This document shows positions 54,893 through 64,000 of a stretch of DNA of 64,000 nt, one piece after another. The translations under genes were made by a program, and so were the position numbers. The notes beneath the pieces were generated by a model that did no database searches, was not told the origin of the DNA, and was given only the letters and a program-made list of their open reading frames with translations. The stretch spans positions 103,548,659 to 103,612,658 of the forward strand of contig NC_089822.1 in the NCBI RefSeq assembly GCF_035046505.1, in the 5' to 3' direction. Positions within the stretch are counted from its first letter, which is position 1. The number at the start of each line of letters is the position of its first letter. The DNA is from Tiliqua scincoides (taxonomy: Eukaryota > Chordata > Lepidosauria > Squamata > Scincidae).

Positions 54893-55753
54893 CCTTGGTG
54901 CCTGGTTGTTTGTGGAGGGCAGAGTGAGGATTTTGTAGAAGACTAATGAATGCAAGCTTTATCACCACATAGGTCACCCAGAACATTTGCTCTCCTGTCC
55001 TACATCACCCATACCACAGGCCCTTTATACCAATGTGTATGCCTAAAACAACAAAGAGAGTGCTGCAGTAATAATGCTTTTATCAGAATTCTTGGCTAAA
55101 CAGGCCCCAATAGCTTTGGGAAGAGGCCAAATCCCCTTGTCTTCCTGCCATATGGAGAAAGCAACAGCCCGGTGTAATAAAAAAAGCATCGTGTGTGGAT
55201 TTATTTTTAAGTGGACAATTAAGAATTTTATTTGATCAGAGCAAACTTTTCAGATGAAATGGATGTAAGTACAGTTTGAGCCTGTACAGCTATTAAGATA
55301 TTTGGGGGGAGTCCCCTCTCTGGGTGTCACCAATGTCACAGAGGTGTCCCAAGCAGTGCTTTTTCAGTGCCTGTGTCCAGACTTGGGAACACCCTGCCAA
55401 GGCAGGTTCATTTTCCCTTAAGTTAAAGTCTTTCTGCGGCACAATAAAAACATATCTCATTTGGAAAACTTTGGATTTAGCTTATTGGACTTTTAGCCTT
55501 CTACTCATTGGATTTGTATTCTTTGACTTTGTGTTTTATTGCTGTTTTTCTCCTTTTGTTTTTGTCAGCATCCATTACATCATTTTAATCTGATGTTAAT
55601 TTGAACACCATATCTGGAAAAATGGGATACAATATTTTTTATAAGTAAAAGTAAAACAAAACCTGATCTTTAGTAGAGTTATATATATATATGCTTAAGC
55701 CTATTTATTTCAAGGAGTTGAGATATGTAAAATTCTGCATCGGGTTGTGCTGG

Positions 55754-55861
<108 letters not shown>

Positions 55862-56363
55862 AATAGACAACTCACTTGAAATGCACTTTCTAACTTGTGC
55901 AACTAAATACACATTATATTGTATTTTGTTGAATGGTGGTATGGTGTGTTAATCCAAAGAGAGGAATAAAAATAGGAGGGAGTATGATGGGGGGGGGCAG
56001 ATTATTCCATTACTGTACTCTGAAGCAATCATAATGCCACAAGTGACTGCAGTTCCTTTAACCACAACAGCTTTCATTTTGCTCCTGTCTGATCATTTTA
56101 AAAAATTATTTATCTACTTTTGCTTATTGGAAACATTAAAAAAATGACTCTAAGTGGTATCTTAACAATAATTATCAAAATGTTTGTCATGGAGCTGTAC
56201 AAAGCCATCCCATCTCAAATTACTTTTGGAAAAAAAAATATTTAAGAACAAGTGAGAGACAGACCCCAGTATTCTGGCATCTAGAAATGTGAAATATTTG
56301 GTCAACGCTTTACATGGTTGTGATAGAGAGCAGAAATGTAAGATAGTTTCGTCGTCTTGTTTA

Positions 56364-56364
<1 letters not shown>

Positions 56365-56431
<67 letters not shown>

Positions 56432-56740
56432 TGGATTTTTGCACCATCAGGTATTTTGGCTGGTTTGTTTTATCCAGACATCAAGTCCTTCCCAAGAACC
56501 TGGGATGCCTGGTTTTTATCCTATAAATACTGTCGCAAAATGTAAGCTGTTCCTGGTAATGCTGCTCTCTGCAGTTGATTGATGGTAATTTCTGTGGCCC
56601 CGATACTGTTCGGGTGCTCTTCAAGGTGTTTTGGAAGAGCACCAAGGTCGTCAATCTCCACTGGGATCATTCTGGTCTTCTTCTGCCACAGCCTCTCAAT
56701 TTCTATTTTTTCCACCTCTTTTTATTCCACTGCTATCCCC
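56365..56740 (-). mobile_element. R4/Dong-type LINE, 3' end with (TAA)n tail
   Basis: The minus-strand frame 56715-56521 encodes EIERLWQKKTRMIPVEI and DDLGALPKHLEEH, then QLQRAALPGTAYILRQYL, which resembles the carboxyl end of R4/Dong LINEs. The 3' UTR reads GGGAAGGACTTGATGTCTGG and ATAAAACAAACCAGCC and ends in about twenty TAA units (56365-56429). The trinucleotide microsatellite is therefore the tail of the LINE. Confidence 0.7.
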
Positions 56741-56756
56741 TGGTATTGCTATAGCG

Positions 56757-57062
56757 ATGATATTAGTATTAGTATTAGCATTAGCATTAGCATTAGCATT
56801 AGCATTAGCATTAGTATTAGTAGTAGTATTTATAAACCGCTTTTCAGTAAAAAGTTCACAAAGTCTTTACAGAGAAAATCAAACAACTAATAGCTCCTTG
56901 TCCCAAAAGGGCACACATTCTAAAAAGATGCGAAAGAACACCACCAGACAGCCACTAGAAAAGACACTGCTGGGTTGAGGCAGGCCAGTTACTCTCCCCC
57001 TGCTAAATCAAAGAGGAGTACCAGCTTAAAAAAGTGCCTCTTACCCAGTTAGAAGGGGGTCG
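56757..57062 (-). mobile_element. LINE-like retroposon 3' end with hexanucleotide tail
   Basis: Body 57062-56829 on the minus strand reads AAGAGGCACTTTTTAAGCTG, AGCAGGGGGAGAGTAAC, GTGCCCTTTTGGGACAAGG and ACTGAAAAGCGGTTTATAAA, matching 25068-25480. It ends in GCTAAT-type hexamers (56757-56828), which on + read ATTAGC about seven times between ATTAGT units. No coding sequence. Confidence 0.65.
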
Positions 57063-57750
57063 TTGATTGAAAGACAGTATTTTGCAAAATTCCAATTGCA
57101 AGTGTATAGTCAGTGACTGTGAGCACTGGAAGAAGAGAAATACAGTATGGAAAGTGCTATTTTGCTACTACCCTCACAGAAGTATAGTACTTTTAAGGTC
57201 TTAGAGCTTTATATCCTGCCAATGTGAGACCCTGTTCTACACAGTGCTGAAAAGGGTGACATTTTCCCTCTCTTTTTTAATACATGAATGCATATACAGC
57301 AATTATACTGGATCCAAGTTTCTTTGATTATTGGATACAAATCACTCCAGCAGCAGTCAAGAGAATGAAGTGAGATTAGTTTTAATCCACTTACCTTGGT
57401 ATACTCAGGCTGTAAAGCCAACTCTTGTGCTAAATTTTAGTGAAGTATTTTTAATGGCTTTTACAGAATTACAGATACTTGTATAAACCGAAAGGAACAA
57501 GGCAGCGTACCCCATTTTAAGAAAAAAATGAAAAAAATCAAATACATTAGGAAAAAAAACATGATTTGAAAAAATACATAATCACAATCATACCATATGT
57601 GCCAGCTAAATTATTATAAAACCCAATTTCCAATTAAATACAGTATGTTTCATATAATTATTAGTATTAAAATATGTATATGAAAGGCAACTATGAAAGA
57701 GACTGAATATTGAAAGAGACTAAATATTGCTTTCTTCTCACATTCGCACT
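57063..57750. other. TBX15 intron 1, unassigned
   Basis: AT-rich and without recognised features. Confidence 0.35.
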
Positions 57751-57844
57751 AAGGGTGCAATTCAATGCACACTTTTCTGAGAGTAAGTCCACTGAACACA
57801 AATGGGACTTACTTCTGAGTAGACATTCCTAGCATTGTACAGTT
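57751..57844 (+). mobile_element. P92 element copy, TA-flanked
   Basis: Isolated, older-looking forward copy (AAGGGTGCAATTCAATGC to TAGCATTGTACAGT) with TA at both borders. Confidence 0.8.
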
Positions 57845-58009
57845 AATTTCACTGGAAAGTTCTGTTGTACCAGCCCCATTGAACTGTGCCCTGTGTCATT
57901 TCAGCTTCCTGCTATGGTACAGTTACCCATGCTCAAAATAGTTTTTCCCCATGCTCAAAGTAGATTTTCACCATTTCAATATTTTTGCAATTATGAGTAC
58001 ATTCCATAA

Positions 58010-58432
58010 TAAGCCTGTGGTCCGTGGATCACTGGTGGTCCGTGAGATCCTGAGAAGTGGTCTGCAAGGTCTTAGAAAAAAAGATCACTTTTGATCACTT
58101 CCTGCATTGGCTGCAGCTGTGGGCAGTTCATTTTCTGCCCTCTTGAGTAGTCTGTGGGGGAATGCTCACTCAGGAGACACTTCTCCACAGATCACCAGAT
58201 TGGGTGGAGTACAGACTGATCACAGCCACAGCCAGCAAGAAAAGCAGCAACCCGCAATTAATTATTTATAGAGAACCCAATCTTCTCTATAAATAATAAA
58301 TCGTTCCTAATAATTACAAATTTTAATTGTATTTTTTGTGTGCAGAGGTGTGGGTTGCATGTGGTCCACGAGAATTCCAATTTTTGTTTCAGTGATCCAC
58401 ATGCTCCTAAAGTTGGGAACCACTGATCTAAA
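58010..58432. mobile_element. hAT-type element, right end preserved
   Basis: Contains GTGGTCCGTGAGATCCTGAG and ends AAAGTTGGGAACCACTG, a hAT right terminus. The left end is worn (GTGGTCCGTGGATCACTGG). Confidence 0.55.
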
Positions 58433-58792
58433 GGTATTATATATCATGTCATTAATTTGATCTCTTGGTGATTAACTAAAAGTGTTTCATTATTTGGGAA
58501 AAGTCTGTTCTTAGAAACGACAACATCACTGGACTCCTGAACTAATTGTGGATACATTTTAAGGGCACGTGCACTATGTAGTGGTAAGCCTGGATCTAGT
58601 ATTGATCATATACTCAGCAGCATATTCATAATACCTTAATACCATAATACTAACCCACCTTACAGAGCTGTTAGAATTATTGACATAATATATGGAAAGT
58701 TATTGTTTAGCAATAAAATATTAAGTGTACAATGCTACCAAATAATGTTATGTCCTGTTGTAATCAACAGAATGTACAATCATACCGTAAGC

Positions 58793-59364
58793 CAGGAATA
58801 TTAAACTCATTTCATATAGTGGGCCAGACAGAATATGTGGTGCCTGCTGAGAGCCAGAAGTGACATCATTAAGCAGGAAGTGATGTCATTAAGCAGATGA
58901 TGGTCAGAAATGAGCACTTTGTTCTCACATAAAATTCATTTGCTGCGAATGACAGAAGAGAAAATGTGCAAATGTTGATGATATTTTCAAGATATGAAAT
59001 TACCCATGGTGGGAGAGTCCAAGTATCTTGTGGTGCTACTTCTACTGCAGCATCACTTCACAGCTCAGCAGCTGAGAGGTGGTCTACCTCAGCAGAAGTG
59101 ACACTGCTGAAAGGGCAAGCCCTTGTGAAAATTGGGCTCCCCAGTACCTTGGCAGTATCCTCCTTTCTTACGCCTCTTGGTCTGCTCCTTCTCCCTCAGT
59201 GTTCCTTGCCTTCCTAAGCATCTTTCTGTCTCTCCATCCTAATGCCTAGGCAGAAGCAGAGTTGCTAAAAGTGTGGCTCTGGGACAGCCCAATTATTACA
59301 TGGGCTGGATAAAGAGCATCAGGAGATTGCATCCAGCCTGTGGGCCTCATGTTTGACATCCCTG
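58793..59364. mobile_element. hAT-type non-autonomous element, larger relative of 16000-16339
   Basis: Left CAGGAATATTAAACTCATTT, right TTTGACATCCCTG, with the internal words AAGTGACATCATTAAGCAGG and TCCAGCCTGTGGGCCTCATG also found in 16000-16339. Target duplication decayed. About 230 bp of extra internal sequence. Confidence 0.7.
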
Positions 59365-59457
59365 CCAAAGTACTTGTTAATTAGTATTGGTGTTAATTTA
59401 TCACATTTGCATCTCTAGAGTTTCTCCATAATACCTCAGGAAACTGTATATCCTATG

Positions 59458-59813
59458 CAGTGGTTCTCAAACTTTTAGCACCAGGACCTACTTTTTAGAA
59501 CGAGAGTCTGTCAGGACCCACTGGAAGTGATGTCATGATCAAAAGTGACATCATCAAGCAGGAACATTTTAAACAATCCTAGGCTGCAATCCCATACTTA
59601 CCCAGGAGGAAGTTGCATTTACTATCATTGTTAAAAGTATATACATAGTAGCCTGTTAAAAGTACAGATGTGTAACATTTTCCCAAATACAGTCGCGTAC
59701 CCGGGTAGCATCAAATCTAATATATTAAAAATAAAATATTGAAATGAATATTTCACCTGAAATGGGTTCATGACCCACCTAGTGGGTCCCAACCCACAGT
59801 TTGAGAAACACTA
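59458..59813. mobile_element. hAT-type non-autonomous element
   Basis: Left CAGTGGTTCTCAAACTTTTA, right CACAGTTTGAGAAACACTA, flanked by ATCCTATG and CCCTATAG, a decayed 8-bp duplication. Confidence 0.75.
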
Positions 59814-60272
59814 CCCTATAGGGCTTCCCCCTATTTTATACTCACGGCAATCCACTGAAGGAGATCAGGCAGAGACTGTGACCATTACAAGATGACATTG
59901 CACATAAGCACATCTGCAGCTGGGCAGATGTGAGCTATTAGAGCTGACTGGGCATATGCTTTGTTCTGCTCAGGATTGTTAAGCTTTGAGACTTAAGAAG
60001 AGCACAGGAATTGAGGAATGGGCTGGGGAAAGATCTGCCTTTGTGGGATTTGCCTCTGTATTGCATTGAGTTGGAGAAGTCCCACTGCCAGACCTGTTGA
60101 CGTTCCTCCAGCAGGAAGAAGAGATAGGGGTGGTGTCTACACATGCAGCAAGATGAAGTGGCAGTTGAATGAGTGGATTGTTTCACAGAACTGCAGGCAA
60201 GAGATGCCACTGTTGAACAGTCCCTCTATGTAAAGTAGAGTGAAAATAATACATTGGAGAGATTCCATGGTC

Positions 60273-60965
60273 CAGTGGCATCACCAGGGGTGTGGGGTGT
60301 GTACATGACACCCTGGGGGGGGGGAATGACACCACTAGTGGCCAAAATTTTGGAAAACTTTTGGAAAATGTGTGTTTATGAATAATACCATCATGTTATA
60401 TATCATTGCAAAGATAGATCCACGCAGAATGTAATGTAGCAGTGCTGAATTATCTGTATTCTATCAAAAATTAAAGCCAATTAACCAGAAAAAAAACACA
60501 ACTGCCTTATGTAACAAAAAGTGGATTTTCTTGACTCAGTACTGACCAATGATTCTGATTATTCTGAGAGCCAATGAGGTGTTATGACACAGGAGGAAAC
60601 CAATAAGGTGTTAGTATGAGTCAGCTCTCATTTGCGTGTATCAGAGCCAATTCTAGAATTTTTATTCTGTTACGTGAGTGTCATGAAGTTGGCCACTGGT
60701 TTTTTGTTGGTTACTGATTTATTGGGTGACCTGTACTGTTATTCATTCATTCATTCCACCTTTATTGGCATAAAACCTGTACTGTTATATATTAAAATAA
60801 ATAAACTGGGTTGGGTTAGGTAACACCAAACCTAATGATGCCACTGCATTTAGGCTGTGCATATGATATTGCAATTTATTCTGTATCGTCTGGTATGGGA
60901 GGAGGTCCATCATGGGAGTGATGCAATGAGCTCTTGCACCTGGTGTCACAAACCCTAGTGAACCT
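60273..60965. mobile_element. CAGTGGCATCACC-type element with nested retroposon tail
   Basis: Begins CAGTGGCATCACCAGGGGTG and includes GACACCCTGGGGGG and ACCATCATGTTATATATC, shared with 31900-32202. A right-end-like ACAAACCCTAGTGAAC lies near 60955. Inside is a minus-strand retroposon tail (about 60736-60780) ending CCTTTATTGGCAT on the + strand, and a second terminus-like CTAATGATGCCACTG at 60846. Confidence 0.55.
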
Positions 60966-61000
60966 CTGGAGAGGTTGAAAGGTTTTTGCTTAGGCATCCT

Positions 61001-61179
61001 AGGGCCCAATCCTATTCAACTTTCCAGCACTGGTGCAGTTGCAATGCAGCCCTAAGGTAAGGGAACAAATGTTCCTATATCTTGAGGAGGCCTCTTTGAC
61101 TGCCTGCCCACCACAAGAGTGCATGCCCCATTGGCACAGCTGCACCAGCACTGGAAAACTGGATAGAATTGGGCCCCTA
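61001..61179. mobile_element. P180 element copy, TA-flanked
   Basis: The best preserved P180: AGGGCCCAATCCTATTCAAC on the left, GGATAGAATTGGGCCCC on the right, and TA on both sides. The two arms are inverted and the middle holds CTTGAGGAGGCCTCTTTGAC. Confidence 0.88.
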
Positions 61180-62548
61180 GTTCTCTATTTGCAGGGAAGC
61201 CTTTTTGTTTTTTTATTTTTAATGCAGACGAGCATGAAAATGTGATTCCCGCTGTTGCTGTGCATTCTACTAGCTGAATGTTTCTACCACCTCATACAGC
61301 TGTGAAATAAGGCTTTAAGTCATGGGCTTTCGTGGGAGAATCCTACAAATGCACTCAAGGCTGCAAGAGTTGTAAAAAAAAAAAAAGAGCTATGTGTCAA
61401 CTGATGTCTTCATTTTAAAAGATTACATGCATTTTAAATACCCCCCTGTTTCCGTGCAATATTATTTCATTACATCTGTAGGAGGGGAAGAAGGGATTCC
61501 TGTCTGGGCTGTGATTTCTAGGCAAATCCAACAAGATTCCATTACATGCTAAAGTCAAGGAATGACTTACAAATCATCTATCACTTTTCCCTTTCCCCAC
61601 TTGGGCCTGAGTTGTTATATCAAGTATCAACGCAAGTTCTCCGTCTTTTCTCCCAGCAGTGCCTGGCCCTATCCATACCTGTCTTTAGAGAAACTGATGC
61701 TTTTTTCAGATGGAAAACTGGAGAGGGAAAAGAGGAGGGACAACCTCAAAACCTTAGCAAAGGCGCTTATATTATGCAGACTGTTCTAGTGTTCCCTCAA
61801 GCAGAGAAGTCACAGGCTGTAGTAGACTCAGTGGACCTGTTTGAGTAGGAGTCTCGTCACATAAGAATTTGAACTTCTGCAGTGTTTAGAATTTATGTTC
61901 AATTTTTTTTTAATTAAAAAACTTCCATGGGCTCCATTTTGTGTTCTTCTGTACTTCTTCACTATTTATACTATTCAGATATTCTATCCTCTGTAAGGAT
62001 GTTTAGAGTATAAAACAATTATAATGTATAATTTTACATTTTTTCTGACTAGCATAAATTGCCACTATAGGCGTGCTTAAATATTTTCAATAGCATTTAT
62101 GCTAGTTTCTCTTATAAATTCTACGTTAGGCTAAGTGACAGTTAAGTTTTTGCAAGCCTACTTTGTCTAGATGAGTATGCATGAAAAGAGAAGGGCTCTT
62201 ATGCTGGAATCACATCTAACACAAATCAACAAAGTTTTATTAATGCCAGCAAATCTTTTGGAGGTTATGATAGGTCAAGGAAAAGGATGAACCCAAGAAT
62301 GGAATCTGAATTAATTGTGTTATATGTTTAATGCAGGGGCATTTCGCTTGCATGTAAAATACTGTATTTTGAGGGAGTAAATTTTTCACTGTAGAAATTT
62401 GAATTTGACAGTGAATATTTGTAGGTTTTTTTTTTTTTTTCAGAATAGCTCCATGTCAAAGTGCTGGGAAGGGAATGGGGTTGTTGGGTTCAGCAATTGT
62501 CAAATAAGATGTACGATTCAAAAATAATAGACTGAAGTAGTTTCTGCT
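61180..62548. other. TBX15 intron 1, unassigned
   Basis: No exon or repeat family recognised. Short A and T runs only. Confidence 0.4.

Positions 62549-64000
<1,452 letters not shown>

Noticed and set aside
56289-56978. Tyrosine or isoleucine/serine repeat frames
   Set aside because: Translations of the TAA and ATTAGC simple repeats that end two retroposons.

Overview
The window is vertebrate nuclear DNA, most probably from a squamate reptile (a lizard-type genome). The evidence is split genes with GT-AG introns, a CR1-type LINE whose 3' end runs into TTCTTATG-like repeats, several L2-type and one R4/Dong-type LINE fragment, 5S rRNA-derived SINE copies, many hAT-type non-autonomous elements and abundant microsatellites. 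The species call is an inference from this repeat set; the gene calls rest on direct reading of protein motifs.

Only two host genes are recognised, both on the + strand. WARS2 (mitochondrial tryptophanyl-tRNA synthetase) occupies the left end. Five coding exons (2878-3135, 12370-12450, 15046-15131, 15508-15626, 17103-17551) join in frame to 330 residues plus a stop, carrying the HIGH-type (HLGN) and KMSKS class I signatures. The first coding exon with the mitochondrial presequence is not seen and probably lies left of position 1. TBX15 (T-box repressor) begins at 47244 with its first coding exon (64 codons plus 1 nt, donor at 47437), inside a GC-rich promoter with a GC box and two inverted CCAAT boxes. 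The rest of the window is TBX15 intron 1; the T-box exons lie beyond 64000. WARS2 followed by TBX15 in the same direction is the arrangement I recall in human 1p12, so this looks like conserved synteny with about 30 kb between the WARS2 stop and the TBX15 start.

Layout: 1-905 L2-type LINE; 905-2388 no gene; 2389-2783 CR1 3' end; 2878-17551 WARS2 exons and introns with small DNA transposons and LINE pieces; 17552 to about 19300 WARS2 3' UTR; 20.5-24.7 kb a hAT element and two CR1 copies facing each other; 25-33.8 kb a dense GC-rich zone of small transposons, 5S SINEs and nested insertions; 34-36 kb mostly unassigned; 36.1-36.5 kb CR1 3' end; 37.2-39.2 kb a GC-rich island; 39.2-40 kb simple-sequence blocks; 40.7-46.6 kb more small transposons and a composite GATA minisatellite; 46.8-47.5 kb TBX15 promoter and exon 1; 47.5-50.8 kb a tandem array and scattered copies of the same small element; 51-64 kb largely non-repetitive intron with a few LINE tails, hAT elements and microsatellites.

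The most distinctive structure is a near-palindromic element of about 92 bp (here called P92), present about 30 times and concentrated between 25.8 and 50.8 kb around TBX15. Six copies form a head-to-tail array starting about 63 bp after the TBX15 exon 1 donor, and units 3-6 show an alternating A-B-A-B pattern like a higher-order satellite repeat. No complete mobile element, LTR element, tRNA gene or CRISPR array was recognised.
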